Position numbers and translations under genes: made by a program. Below are positions 52,744 to 62,020 of a DNA stretch of 64,000 nt, in pieces. This stretch comes from Variovorax paradoxus (GTDB taxonomy: Bacteria > Pseudomonadota > Gammaproteobacteria > Burkholderiales > Burkholderiaceae_C). The stretch's first letter is position 1; every line of letters starts with the position of its first letter. The stretch is taken from the NCBI RefSeq assembly GCF_009498455.1, contig NZ_CP045644.1, positions 4,653,001 through 4,717,000 on the forward strand, in the 5' to 3' direction. The notes beneath the pieces were generated by a model. That model had not been told where the DNA came from. It did no database searches and saw only the letters and a program-made list of their open reading frames with translations.

Positions 52744-53024
52744 ATGAGTCGACTGCTTTCTCAACGGGTGTTGCGCCCGGCTTCGAGATTCCACTGCACC
52801 GGTCGCTGACCGAGCCGATCCTGCTGGGCGGTGCGCCGCGCACCGTGGCGATCGCCAACGGCACGCTGGCCGCCGCAGTCGGACTGGGGCTGCAGCTCTG
52901 GCTGCCGGGCGTCGCGCTCTGGATCGTCGGCCATGCGCTGGCCGTCTGGGGTGCGCGGCTGGACCCCCAGTTCATGCAGGTCTTCGCGCGGCACATCAAG
53001 CAGCGTCCGCTGCTGGACGTATGA
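52740..53024 (+). CDS. trbD: TrbD, VirB3-like inner-membrane protein
   Basis: 94 residues, 'PGFEIPLHRSLTEPILLGGAPRTVAIANGTLAAAVGLGLQLWLPGVALWIVGHALAVWGARLDPQFMQVFARHIKQ', the VirB3/TrbD pattern with one or two TM helices. ATGA overlap with trbC. Confidence 0.93.
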   Translation: MNESTAFSTGVAPGFEIPLHRSLTEPILLGGAPRTVAIANGTLAAAVGLGLQLWLPGVALWIVGHALAVWGARLDPQFMQVFARHIKQRPLLDV

Positions 53025-53043
53025 GGCGAGCAGTGAGGACACC

Positions 53044-55536
53044 ATGCTGAATCTCGCCGAGTATCGCAAGCGCCCGGCGCTGCTGGCCGACTGGCTGCCC
53101 TGGGCCGGGCTGGTCGCGCCCGGGGTCGTGCTGAACAAGGACGGCGCGTTCCAGCGCACGGCGCGGTTCCGCGGGCCGGACCTGGACAGCGCGACGCAGG
53201 GCGAACTCGTCGCCACTTCGGCGCGGCTCAACAACGCGCTGCGCCGACTGGGTTCAGGCTGGGCGCTGTTCGTGGCGGCCGAGCGTCGCGAGGCGGCCGG
53301 CTATCCCGAGTCGTCGTTCCCCGAGGCGCTGTCCTGGCTGGTCGACGAGGAACGCCGCGCCGCGTTCGAAGCGGACGCCAGCCACTTCGAGAGCCGCTAT
53401 CACCTGACCTTGCTGTACCTGCCGCCGGAGGAGTCGAAGGCGCGCGCCGCGGGGCTGCTCTATGAGCGCGCTGGGACCGACGTCCAGGATGGATCGAGTG
53501 CGTCGGACGGGTCGGATTGGAAGGGACGGCTGGAGACCTTCGTATCCGAGACCGAGCGCTTCCTCGGCCTGCTCGAAGGCGTGATGCCGGAGGTCGAGTG
53601 GCTCGACGATGCGCAGACCTTGACCCACCTGCATGGCTGCGTGTCCACGCGCCGGCATGCGGTCGCGGTGCCCGAGGTGGCGATGCACCTCGATGCGCTG
53701 CTGGCCGACGAGCCGCTGACGGGCGGGCTGGCGCCGATGCTCGGAAGCCGGCACCTGCGCGTGCTGACGGTGCGCGGCTTCCCGACCGCGACCTGGCCGG
53801 GGCTGCTCGACGACCTGAACCGGCTGGGCTTCGCCTACCGCTGGAGCACGCGCTTCCTCTGCCTGGACAAGGCCGAGGCGGAGAAGGAGCTCGTGCGCCT
53901 GCGCCGCCAGTGGTTCGCCAAGCGCAAGAACATCGTGGCGCTGCTGCGCGAGACCATCTTCCAGCAGGAAAGCGCGCTGGTCGACTCGGACGCCTCGAAC
54001 AAGGCGGGGGATGCCGACGCGGCGCTGCAGGAACTCGGGAGCGACCAGGTGGCCTTCGGCCATGTGACGGCCACCGTGACCGTGCTCGATGCCGACGCCA
54101 CCGTTGCCGACGGGAAGCTGCGCGCGGTCGAGCGCGCGATCCAGGGCCGCGGTTTCGTGACGATCCCGGAGACCCTCAACGCCGTCGAGGCTTGGTTGTC
54201 GTCGATCCCGGGCCACGCCTATGCGAACGTGCGCCAGCCGATCGTCTCGACCTTGAACCTTGCGCACATGATGCCAGTGTCGGCCGTGTGGGCGGGACCG
54301 GAGAGGAATGCGCATCTGGACGGCCCGCCGCTGATCGTGACGCGCACCGACGGCGCCACGCCGTTCCGGCTGGTCACGCACATCGGCGACGTCGGGCACA
54401 CGCTCGTGGTCGGACCGACCGGCATGGGCAAGTCGGTGCTGCTCGCCACCCTCGCGCTGCAGTTTCGCCGCTACGCCGGATCGCGGATCCTCGCGTTCGA
54501 CATGGGGCGCTCGTTGCGGGCCACGATCCTCGGGCTCGGAGGCGAGCACTACGACCTCGGTACGGACGGCGCCATTGCCTTCCAGCCGCTCGCGCGCATC
54601 GACCAGGGCGGCTACCGCGCGTGGGCGGCCGAATGGGTGGAAGGACGGCTTCGCCAGGAAGGCCTCGAGGTCGGGCCGGCCGAGCGGGAGATGGTGTGGT
54701 CGGCACTGGCCAGCCTCGCCACCGCGCCGCCTGAGCAGCGCACGATGACAGGCCTGGCAGTGCTGTTGCAGTCGAATGCCCTGCGCCAGGCGCTGGCGCC
54801 CTATGTGCTCGGCGGTGCGCACGGTCGGCTGCTGGACGCGGACCGGGATCGGCTGGGAGCCTCCTCCATCCAGTGTTTCGAGATGGAGGAACTGATGCAC
54901 AGCAAGGCGGCCGTGCTGGCCGTGCTGGGCTACCTGTTCGCGCGTTTCGACGAGCGTTTTGACGGTGCACCGACGCTGCTGATCCTCGACGAGGCCTGGC
55001 TGTTCCTCGATGACCCGGTGTTCGCCGCACGCATCCGCCAATGGCTCAAGACGCTGCGCAAGAAGAACGTCTCGGTGATCTTCGCCACGCAGAGCCTGGC
55101 CGACATCCAGAACTCCAGCATCGCGCCGGCCATCGTGGAGAGCTGCGCGAGCCGCATCTTCCTGCCCAACCCGCAGGCCACTGAGCCTCAGATCCGAGTG
55201 ATCTACGAGGGCTTCGGGCTGAACCGCCGGCAGATCGAGATCGTCGCGACGGCGCAGCCCAAGCGCGACTACTACTACCAGTCGCGTCTGGGCAACCGGG
55301 TCTTCGAGCTCGGTCTCGGTCCGGTGGCACTGGCGTTTGCCGGCGCAGCCTCGCCCGAGGACCAACGCGAGATCGATCGCGTGCGGGCCTCGGTCGGGGC
55401 GTCGCCGTTCGCTCGCATGCCTTCGGCCTTCGCGGCCGCCTGGCTGCGCCACCGCGGGCTCGGCTGGGCGGCCGACCTCATTCCGTCGTTTCCAACTTTG
55501 TCCTCTCCCTCAACCCCGCAGGAGCCAATGCCATGA
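53044..55536 (+). CDS. trbE: TrbE, VirB4-like conjugal transfer ATPase
   Basis: 830 residues from ATG 53044. Walker A 'GPTGMGKSV' around 457-464, Walker B 'GAPTLLILDEAWLFLDDPVF', plus 'IRQWLKTLRKKNVSVIFATQSLADIQNSSIAP'. Full length for VirB4 of this family. Its stop overlaps trbJ by 4 bases. Confidence 0.95.
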   Translation: MLNLAEYRKRPALLADWLPWAGLVAPGVVLNKDGAFQRTARFRGPDLDSATQGELVATSARLNNALRRLGSGWALFVAAERREAAGYPESSFPEALSWLVDEERRAAFEADASHFESRYHLTLLYLPPEESKARAAGLLYERAGTDVQDGSSASDGSDWKGRLETFVSETERFLGLLEGVMPEVEWLDDAQTLTHLHGCVSTRRHAVAVPEVAMHLDALLADEPLTGGLAPMLGSRHLRVLTVRGFPTATWPGLLDDLNRLGFAYRWSTRFLCLDKAEAEKELVRLRRQWFAKRKNIVALLRETIFQQESALVDSDASNKAGDADAALQELGSDQVAFGHVTATVTVLDADATVADGKLRAVERAIQGRGFVTIPETLNAVEAWLSSIPGHAYANVRQPIVSTLNLAHMMPVSAVWAGPERNAHLDGPPLIVTRTDGATPFRLVTHIGDVGHTLVVGPTGMGKSVLLATLALQFRRYAGSRILAFDMGRSLRATILGLGGEHYDLGTDGAIAFQPLARIDQGGYRAWAAEWVEGRLRQEGLEVGPAEREMVWSALASLATAPPEQRTMTGLAVLLQSNALRQALAPYVLGGAHGRLLDADRDRLGASSIQCFEMEELMHSKAAVLAVLGYLFARFDERFDGAPTLLILDEAWLFLDDPVFAARIRQWLKTLRKKNVSVIFATQSLADIQNSSIAPAIVESCASRIFLPNPQATEPQIRVIYEGFGLNRRQIEIVATAQPKRDYYYQSRLGNRVFELGLGPVALAFAGAASPEDQREIDRVRASVGASPFARMPSAFAAAWLRHRGLGWAADLIPSFPTLSSPSTPQEPMP

Positions 55537-56297
55537 ACCTCCCGTCTTCCTTCAAGCCCCGGATCGCCGCGCTGGTCGCAGTCAGTGCGATCGCCTTCGG
55601 TGTGGCCCCACCGGCGCATGCCATCTTCGGCGTCGGCGACACCGTGTTCGATGCGTCCAATTTCATCCAGAACATGCTGACGGCGGCCCGGGCGCTGGAG
55701 CAGATCAACAACCAGGTCGAACAATTGCAGAACGAGGCGCAGATGCTGCGCAACCAGGCGAGGAACCTTCAGGGCCTGGACTTCAGTGCGCTGTCCGAGC
55801 TCAAGTCGACGCTGGCAGCGACCAATCAGCTGATCCAGCAGGCGCAGGGGCTCGCGTTCAACGTCTCGCGCATGGAGGACGAGTTCAGGCGGCTCTATCC
55901 GGAATCGTTTTCGGCGGCGATGTCCGGTGCGCAGATGGCCGGCGATGCGCGCCAGCGCTGGCGCAATTCGCTGGAAGCCCTGCGCACCGCGACCCAGGTG
56001 CAGTCGCAGGCGATGCAGAACTTCACCTCTGACGAACGGGCGCTCACGGATCTGGTGAACCGCAGCCAGTCGGCCGCGGGCGCTTTGCAAGCGATGCAGG
56101 CAACCAACCAGCTGCTGGCGCTGCAGTCACGCCAGGCGATCCAGGCGCAGCAGCTGCAGATCACGCAGGACCGCGCCGCGGCGCTGGAGCAGGCGCGGCA
56201 GGTGGCGGTGCAGGAGCGTGCGCGCGAGGTGCGCCGGCGCTTCATGGGCAGCGGCACGCCGTACACGCCCTACAGCGTGAATTTCTATGGCAGCTGA
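55533..56297 (+). CDS. trbJ: TrbJ, VirB5-like conjugal transfer protein
   Basis: 254 residues, signal 'RIAALVAVSAIAFGVAPPAHA', then 'IFGVGDTVFDASNFIQNMLTAARALEQINNQVEQLQNEAQMLRNQARNLQGLDF', a coiled-coil typical of TrbJ, with a second coiled region near 175-220. Confidence 0.92.
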   Translation: MNLPSSFKPRIAALVAVSAIAFGVAPPAHAIFGVGDTVFDASNFIQNMLTAARALEQINNQVEQLQNEAQMLRNQARNLQGLDFSALSELKSTLAATNQLIQQAQGLAFNVSRMEDEFRRLYPESFSAAMSGAQMAGDARQRWRNSLEALRTATQVQSQAMQNFTSDERALTDLVNRSQSAAGALQAMQATNQLLALQSRQAIQAQQLQITQDRAAALEQARQVAVQERAREVRRRFMGSGTPYTPYSVNFYGS

Positions 56298-56307
56298 GGG
56301 GACGTCC

Positions 56308-56607
56308 ATGAAGAGCCTTTTCATCATCGTTGCCACTGTCGCCCTGATGCTCGCCGGCTGCGGCAAGTCCGAGCCGACCCAGCCCGCGATCGAGTCCATC
56401 GAGTCGCTGGTCGCGAATCCCGAGCGGCTGAAGGATCTGCGCGCGCAGTGCAAGGCCGACCATGCCCAGATGGGCGACGCGCAGTGCCAGGCAGTGGCCG
56501 AGGCCACGCGCCAGCGCTTCATGAGCGGCGGCCCATCGCCGTATGCGAGCGACCCGGTCCTGCCGCCGGCCGCCTCATCGCCGATCGGCACGGGCGCCAA
56601 GGACTGA
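56308..56607 (+). CDS. TrbK-like entry-exclusion lipoprotein
   Basis: 99 residues from ATG 56308: 'MKSLFIIVATVALMLAGCGKSEP', a lipobox with Cys 18, then a hydrophilic domain ('LVANPERLKDLRAQCKADHAQMGDAQCQAVAEATRQRFM'). Position between trbJ and trbL and the 'LKDLRAQCK-D' motif match the small TrbK family. The earlier in-frame start at 56287 is not needed. Confidence 0.78.
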   Translation: MKSLFIIVATVALMLAGCGKSEPTQPAIESIESLVANPERLKDLRAQCKADHAQMGDAQCQAVAEATRQRFMSGGPSPYASDPVLPPAASSPIGTGAKD

Positions 56608-56611
56608 CGCG

Positions 56612-57985
56612 ATGAACGATGTCGCGGTCATCGATCGCTTCCTCGACGTCTTCTCGCGCTACATCGACTCGGGGTTCGGGCTGCTGCATGGTGAGGTGGC
56701 GTTCCTCACGGCCACGCTGGTCGTGATCGACATGACGCTGGCCGGACTGTTCTGGGCCATGGGCCATGCGGCGGGGCAGGGCGACGACGTGATTGCGCGG
56801 CTGATCCGCAAGGTGCTTTACGTGGGGGCGTTCGCTTTCATCATCGGCCACTTCAATCAGCTGGCCGGTGTCCTGTTCCGTTCGTTCGCGGGGCTCGGCC
56901 TGGTGGCCTCGGGCTCTGGGTTGACACAGGCGCAGTTCCTGCAGCCCGGCCGGCTCGCGCAGGTCGGCATCGAGGCGGGCCGGCCGATCATTGAGCAGAT
57001 CGGCGAGATGACGGGCTTCCCCGAAACCTTCGCGCATCTGGACACCATCGCCGTGCTGTTTCTGGCCTGGCTGGTGCTGATCGTGAGCTTCTTCGTGCTC
57101 GCGGTGCAGCTGTTCGTCACCCTGATCGAGTTCAAGCTGACGACGCTCGCGGGCTTCGTGCTGGTTCCCTTCGCGCTGTGGAACAAGACCGCGTTCCTCG
57201 CCGAGAAGGTGCTGGGCAACGTCGTGTCCTCGGGCATCAAGGTGCTGGTGCTGGCTGTGATCGTGGGGATCGGGACCGGCCTTTTCGCGGAGTTCCGCAC
57301 GCCGCCCGGGGTCGAGCCGTCCATCGACCATGCGCTGACCGTCATGCTGGCGGCACTCGCGATGCTGGGCCTGGGGATCTTCGGACCGGGGATCGCGACG
57401 GGGCTCGTGTCCGGCGCGCCGCAGCTCGGTGCCGGCGCGGCGGCGGGCACCGCCCTGGGTGCGGCGGGCCTGGCGGTCGCTGGTGGCGCGGCCGTGGCGA
57501 GTGCGGGTTCCGCCGTGGCCGCGGGCGCGCGCATAGCGCCCGCCGCAGCGCGCGCGGCGATCGGCGGCGGCGCGGCGGCCGCGCGTTCGGCCAGCGGCGT
57601 GGCGAGCGGTGCGAAGTCGGCCTACCAGGCGGGTGTCGTGGCATCCAGCGGTGGCGGTGCCCGCGCGGCCGGCGCCGGTCTCGCCCATCTCGCGCAAACC
57701 GGTGCCGGCGCCGTCGGCCAGCGCGTCGCGTCCGGTGCCAAGGCCGTGAAGGATCGCGTGGCGAACTTCGTGGCCGATGCCGCGGCGCCTATGACAACGG
57801 CGCATGCGGGATCCTCCGGCGCGGACGAGGCCGGTGGACCACCTCCCGAACCGGCATGGGCCCGGCAGATGCGCCGCAAGCAGCAGCTGAGCCATGCGGC
57901 CTCGACCACGGCGCACGTGCTGCGCTCGGGCGACCACGGCGGCAGCGGCACGGGCCCGACCCTGCGTGACGAGTCCAACGGCTGA
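56612..57985 (+). CDS. trbL: TrbL, VirB6-like polytopic conjugal transfer protein
   Basis: 457 residues from ATG 56612. First half polytopic ('FLTATLVVIDMTLAGLFWAMG', 'VLFLAWLVLIVSFFVLAVQLFVTLIEFKLTTLAGFVLVPFALWNKTAFLAEKVLGNVVSSGIKVLVLAVIVGIGTGLFAEF'), second half Ala/Gly-rich low-complexity (290-440) as common in TrbL. Confidence 0.93.
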   Translation: MNDVAVIDRFLDVFSRYIDSGFGLLHGEVAFLTATLVVIDMTLAGLFWAMGHAAGQGDDVIARLIRKVLYVGAFAFIIGHFNQLAGVLFRSFAGLGLVASGSGLTQAQFLQPGRLAQVGIEAGRPIIEQIGEMTGFPETFAHLDTIAVLFLAWLVLIVSFFVLAVQLFVTLIEFKLTTLAGFVLVPFALWNKTAFLAEKVLGNVVSSGIKVLVLAVIVGIGTGLFAEFRTPPGVEPSIDHALTVMLAALAMLGLGIFGPGIATGLVSGAPQLGAGAAAGTALGAAGLAVAGGAAVASAGSAVAAGARIAPAAARAAIGGGAAAARSASGVASGAKSAYQAGVVASSGGGARAAGAGLAHLAQTGAGAVGQRVASGAKAVKDRVANFVADAAAPMTTAHAGSSGADEAGGPPPEPAWARQMRRKQQLSHAASTTAHVLRSGDHGGSGTGPTLRDESNG

Positions 57986-58010
57986 TCCGGCTTCTTGAGG
58001 AGAACCATCC

Positions 58011-58724
58011 ATGCGATTCAAGCGACCTCAGGTGCGGTACTCGGACACGCCCGAGCCCGTCACCCCGTATCAAGCTGCGGCGCAGGTCTGGGACCAGCGC
58101 ATCGGCAGCGCGCGCGTGCAGGCGAAGAACTGGCGGTTGATGGCCTTTGGCTGCCTCTCGCTGGCTTTGCTGATGGCCGGTGGGCTGGTCTGGCGCTCGG
58201 CGCGGTCCATCGTGACGCCCTATGTCGTCGAGGTCGACAGCGCGGGCCAGGTGCGTGCCGTGGGCGAGGCCGCCACGCCCTACAAGCCCAGCGACGCGCA
58301 GATCGCGCACCACCTGGCGCGCTTCATCACCGACGTGCGCTCGCTGTCGATCGACCCGATCGTGGTGCGGCAGAACTGGCTCGAGGCCTACGAGTACACG
58401 ACGGACCGCGGCGCCGCGACGCTGAACGATTACGCGCGTGCCAACGATCCGTTCTCGCGCATCGGGGAGAGCTCGGTGGCGGTGCAGATCAACAGCGTGG
58501 TGCGCGCAAGCGATTCGTCATTCCAGGTGCGCTGGACGGAGCGGCGTTATGTCAACGGCGAGGCGGCCGGCCTGGAGCGCTGGACCGCGGTGCTCGCGAT
58601 CGTGCTGCAGGCGCCGCGCACCGAGGAGCGGCTGCGCAGGAACCCGCTGGGCATCTACATCAACGGTCTGTCCTGGAGCCGCGAGCTCGATGCGACAGAG
58701 ACAGCCAAAGGAGCCAAACCATGA
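58011..58724 (+). CDS. trbF: TrbF, VirB8-like conjugal transfer protein
   Basis: 237 residues, 'TPYQAAAQVWDQRIGSARVQAKNWRLMAFGCLSLALLMAGGLVWRS' (TM around 44-62) then the periplasmic NTF2-like domain ('PYVVEVDSAGQVRAVGEA', 'VQINSVVRASDSSFQVRWTERRYVNGE'). Confidence 0.94.
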   Translation: MRFKRPQVRYSDTPEPVTPYQAAAQVWDQRIGSARVQAKNWRLMAFGCLSLALLMAGGLVWRSARSIVTPYVVEVDSAGQVRAVGEAATPYKPSDAQIAHHLARFITDVRSLSIDPIVVRQNWLEAYEYTTDRGAATLNDYARANDPFSRIGESSVAVQINSVVRASDSSFQVRWTERRYVNGEAAGLERWTAVLAIVLQAPRTEERLRRNPLGIYINGLSWSRELDATETAKGAKP

Positions 58725-59761
58725 AGACGGATTTCCGTGAACACGCATTTGCACCGATCCTGATGGGGGCAGCCGTCCTTGCCGGCTGTGCCACGCAGGG
58801 CAAGCCGCCGCCGGTGATCCCGCTGGACGAGCCGGTGGCCGCCGCCGCGCAGCCGCTGCCCGAACCGGCGCCTCCCGTCGAGGTGGTGGAGGTGCCGAAG
58901 CCCTTGCCGCTGCCCGGCCAGATGAAGGCGCTGCCGAACGCGCAGGAAGCCAAGTCGGCGCCGGAACCCGTCGACGAGAAAGTCCGTGTTTCTCGGGCCA
59001 ACGAAGAGGCCCGCGTTGCGCCGACGCGCGAAGGCTACGTCAACGCGATCCAGGTCTGGCCGTATGCCGACGGCGCGCTGTACCAGGCCTACACGAGCCC
59101 GGGTCGCGTGTCGGTGATCGCGCTGCAGGAGGGCGAGGAGCTGGTGGCGGTCTCGGCCGGCGACACGGTGCGCTGGATCGTGGGCGACACGGTCAGCGGC
59201 AGCGGTGCGAGCCAGCGTGTCCATGTGCTCGTGAAACCCACGCGCGTGGGGCTGAAGACCAACCTGGTCATCACGACGAACCGGCGCACCTACCTGCTGG
59301 AGCTGTCCTCGACGCCACAGGCCTGGATGGCGTCGGTGTCCTGGGACTATCCGAAGGAGCGGATACTGGCGCTGCAGAAGCAGGCGAGGGAGGCGCAGGC
59401 TGCGGCGCCGGTGGATGCGGGTCTGTCGGTGGAACAGATCCGGTTCCGCTATGCGATCAGCGGCGATGCGCCGTCCTGGAAGCCGCTGCGCGCCTTCGAC
59501 GACGGGCAGAAGGTCTACATCCAGTTTCCGGGCGGCATCGCACAGGTCGAGCTGCCACCGCTGTTCGTGATCGGGTCGCAGGGCGACGGGCAACTCGTGA
59601 ACTACCGCTTCCGCTCGCCGTACTACGTGGTGGACCGGCTGTTCGGCGCGGCGGAGCTGCGGCTGGGCGGCTTCAAGGGCGGCAAGGCCGAGGTGGTGCG
59701 GATCGAGCGCACGGATGGCGCGATCGGCAGCGTACAGGGTGCACGGAGCGATGGGTCATGA
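58721..59761 (+). CDS. trbG: TrbG, VirB9-like outer-membrane complex protein
   Basis: 346 residues from ATG 58721 (ATGA overlap). Lipobox 'VLAGC' at Cys 23, Pro-rich linker, then 'YVNAIQVWPYADGALYQAYTSPGRVSVIALQEGEELVAVSAGDTVRWIVGDTVSG' and 'RFRYAISGDAPSWKPLRAFDDGQKVYIQFP', the VirB9/CagX fold. Confidence 0.94.
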   Translation: MKTDFREHAFAPILMGAAVLAGCATQGKPPPVIPLDEPVAAAAQPLPEPAPPVEVVEVPKPLPLPGQMKALPNAQEAKSAPEPVDEKVRVSRANEEARVAPTREGYVNAIQVWPYADGALYQAYTSPGRVSVIALQEGEELVAVSAGDTVRWIVGDTVSGSGASQRVHVLVKPTRVGLKTNLVITTNRRTYLLELSSTPQAWMASVSWDYPKERILALQKQAREAQAAAPVDAGLSVEQIRFRYAISGDAPSWKPLRAFDDGQKVYIQFPGGIAQVELPPLFVIGSQGDGQLVNYRFRSPYYVVDRLFGAAELRLGGFKGGKAEVVRIERTDGAIGSVQGARSDGS

Positions 59762-61071
59762 GTGGAGAAGACACGGTGCCACCACCGGCACCCCAGATCA
59801 CACCCAAGGTCGCGCCAGAGACCGTGGCACTGCGCGCACAGCCCCGGCCGATCGTGCGGCTCAACCGCCGCATGCTGGCGGTCGGTGCCGGCACCCTGGC
59901 CGCCGCCGTGCTGGGTGGCACGATGTGGTCGCTGCAGTCGCAGAAGCGCGAGCGCAACCCGGCCGCCGAGCTGTACAACGTGGACCGTGTGGCCCGGGCG
60001 GACGGGCTGGAGCAACTGCCGAAGGACTATGCCGGAATGCCGCCGGCGCCGAAGCCGGCGCCACCGGTGCTGGGGCCGCCATTGCCGGGAGACCTCGGGT
60101 CGGCCATGGCGAAGGCACAGCAGCCGATAGAGGCGAGGGCGGGCCATGGCGTCGATCCGGTGCAGGCCGAGCGGTTGGCAGACGAGGAGGCGGCGCGGTC
60201 GTCGGTGTTCTTCCGGCGCAGCGGTGACGGTGCTGCGGCGAAGCGAGGGGCTGTTGCCGAGAACGCTATGTCCACGACTGCTACCGATGCGTCTGGACTG
60301 ACGGCGGGTCAGCAGCCGTTCAATCCGTTGGGCGCGATGAACCCTGCCGTGGATTCGCCGGCTGATCCTGTGATGGCGCAGAACCGCCAGGACCGCAAGG
60401 AAGCGTTTCTTGCGAACGCCGGTGACTCGACTACGCGCAATCCGGGCAACCTGCAACTGCCGGCTTCGCCATACCAGGTGATGGCGGGAACCATCATTCC
60501 GGCGGCGCTGGTGACCGGCATCAACTCCGACCTGCCGGGGCAGGTGATCGCCACGGTGACCGAGGCTGTCTACGACACAGCCACGGGGCGCCATCTGCTG
60601 ATCCCGCAAGGTTCGCGGCTCATCGGGCGCTACGACAGCCAGGTGGCCTTCGGCCAGAGACGTGTGCTTCTGGTGTGGATACGGCTGATCCTGCCGGACA
60701 CGTCGTCCGTGGCGCTGGATCGGTTGCCGGGGATCGATCCAGCGGGCTATGCGGGGCTGGAGGACGGAATCGACTGGCATTGGAATCGTATCCTGGCGGG
60801 CGCGGCGCTGTCGACACTGCTCGGCGTGGGGGCTGAGTTGGCGGCGCCGCAGAACCGGACGGACCAGGACGGCAACCGCCTCGTGATCGCCGTGCGCGAG
60901 GGGGCGCAGGACACCGTGAACCAGGTCGGGCAGGAAATCACCAAGCGCAATGCGAGCATTCAGCCGACGCTGACGATCCGGCCCGGGTTTCCGATGCGGG
61001 TGACGGTGAGCAAGGACCTCATCCTGCGGCCGTACCAGCCGCTGTTCTTCAAGCGCGGGAGTTCGCAATGA
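59758..61071 (+). CDS. trbI: TrbI, VirB10-like conjugal transfer protein
   Basis: 437 residues. One TM about 39-58 ('MLAVGAGTLAAAVLGGTMWSLQ'), a Pro-rich stretch, then 'SPYQVMAGTIIPAALVTGINSDLPGQVIATVTEAVYDTATGRHLLIPQGSRLIGRYDSQVAFGQRRVLLVW', the VirB10 beta-barrel. Ends coupled to DUF2274. Confidence 0.95.
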   Translation: MSGEDTVPPPAPQITPKVAPETVALRAQPRPIVRLNRRMLAVGAGTLAAAVLGGTMWSLQSQKRERNPAAELYNVDRVARADGLEQLPKDYAGMPPAPKPAPPVLGPPLPGDLGSAMAKAQQPIEARAGHGVDPVQAERLADEEAARSSVFFRRSGDGAAAKRGAVAENAMSTTATDASGLTAGQQPFNPLGAMNPAVDSPADPVMAQNRQDRKEAFLANAGDSTTRNPGNLQLPASPYQVMAGTIIPAALVTGINSDLPGQVIATVTEAVYDTATGRHLLIPQGSRLIGRYDSQVAFGQRRVLLVWIRLILPDTSSVALDRLPGIDPAGYAGLEDGIDWHWNRILAGAALSTLLGVGAELAAPQNRTDQDGNRLVIAVREGAQDTVNQVGQEITKRNASIQPTLTIRPGFPMRVTVSKDLILRPYQPLFFKRGSSQ

Positions 61072-61310
61072 GCAAAGCGGTGAGTCGATTGAGCCTGGGC
61101 GCGCTGCCACGAGCTGAGAGCGTGAAGCTGACGATCACAGTGCCAGTGGAACTGAAGGTGCAGCTTGATGCTTATGCGGAGTTGCACAGTCGGCTGCATG
61201 GGCCGGTAGAGGCCGTGGCATTGATCCCCCACATGCTCGCTGCGTTCATCGCGCGAGACAGGGGGTTCAAGGCGCTAAGCGCCAAGGCAGCGAAACCGAA
61301 GACGGAATGA
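61068..61310 (+). CDS. DUF2274 family protein, last gene of the trb operon
   Basis: 80 residues ('LSLGALPRAESVKLTITVPVELKVQLDAYAELHSRLHGPVEAVALIPHMLAAFIARDRGFKA'), the DUF2274 partner that always follows trbI in this ICE group; resembles a small ribbon-helix-helix. ATGA overlap with trbI. Confidence 0.9.
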   Translation: MSKAVSRLSLGALPRAESVKLTITVPVELKVQLDAYAELHSRLHGPVEAVALIPHMLAAFIARDRGFKALSAKAAKPKTE

Positions 61311-61620
61311 CAATGGCGCTCTCCAAGCAGCCATACTGCTAGAGCCCGATGCCAACACCTCAGTTGCGACGCAGTGGTTTCGCGGTTGAGCGACCAGCGA
61401 GACACGAGTGGCCGTCGCGGGAAATGGAAAATGGGACATGCCGAAAGAAAGCAATGAGGGCAGCAAGCTCAAAACGTCATCCAAACCTCAAATGTTGACG
61501 AACAAGAGTGTTGATTGCCACCGAAAATTGATAATCATCTAGCCTGCGAGGTCGGCCTCCGTTCACAGGCCTATCGTTTGGATTGCGATTCAACCGATGA
61601 CGCCCACGAAGGAGACCGAC
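61311..61620. other. Gap between the trb operon and the IS110 remnant
   Basis: About 310 bases with no supported gene; short frames are shadows. It contains the upstream non-coding part of the IS110 fragment (roughly from 61490), but its end is not identifiable because IS110 elements have no clear inverted repeats. Confidence 0.4.
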
Positions 61621-61908
61621 ATGGAACTGTATGCGGCGATTGATTTGCATTCCAACAACAGCGTTTTGACCGTGCTCGACGAGCAAGATCGAACGGTTTA
61701 CGCCAAGCGTTTACCGAACGATCTCGGCACGATCGTCTCGGCGCTTCGGGCGTACGCGGGAGCCCTGCGCGGCGTGGCGGTGGAATCCACCTACAACTGG
61801 TACTGGCTGGTCGACGGGCTTCAAGCCGCTGGCTTCACCGTGCACCTGGTCAACACCACTGCAGTCAAGCAATACGACGGACTCAAGCACAGCGGGGATT
61901 TCAGCGAC
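61621..61908 (+). pseudogene. Truncated IS110-family transposase
   Basis: From ATG 61621: 'MELYAAIDLHSNNSVLTVLDEQDRTVYAKRLPNDLGTIVSALRAYAGALRGVAVESTYNWYWLVDGLQAAGFTVHLVNTTAVKQYDGLKHSGDFSD', the RuvC-like N-terminal domain of IS110 with the first Asp ('AIDLHS') and Glu ('AVESTYNWYW'). The normal protein continues for over 200 residues; here it changes to unrelated sequence at about 61908. The C-terminal Tnp20 domain is lost, so it is inactive. Confidence 0.88.
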
Positions 61909-62020
61909 CGGCCTTCACCGATCGCGGAAAGATGCCCCTGCGCATTTGTTCGTAGATGGCTGACCTGCGCAGGCCGGTGAGGCGCTCGACTTCAGGCAGT
62001 CTCAGAAGCCTGTCGTGGGC
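61901..62020 (-). pseudogene. AlpA-type excisionase/regulator fragment
   Basis: Minus strand, 62020 to 61901, reads AHDRLLRLPEVERLTGLR then RSAIYEQMRRGIFPRSVKAGR-stop, a clear match to the AlpA winged-HTH core ('RLLRLPEVExxTGLSRSxIYxxIxxGxFPxPVK'). The start region is missing in this frame and the C-terminus ends at the IS110 junction. AlpA proteins control integrases of prophages and ICEs. The frame was too short for the ORF threshold, so it is easy to miss. Confidence 0.7.

Noticed and set aside
53254..55452. 732-residue open frame on the minus strand
   Set aside because: Antisense shadow of trbE in a GC-rich region; no motif, Arg/His-rich composition, while the plus strand has full VirB4 motifs.
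56519..58021. 500-residue minus-strand frame
   Set aside because: Antisense of trbL; composition-driven, no domains.
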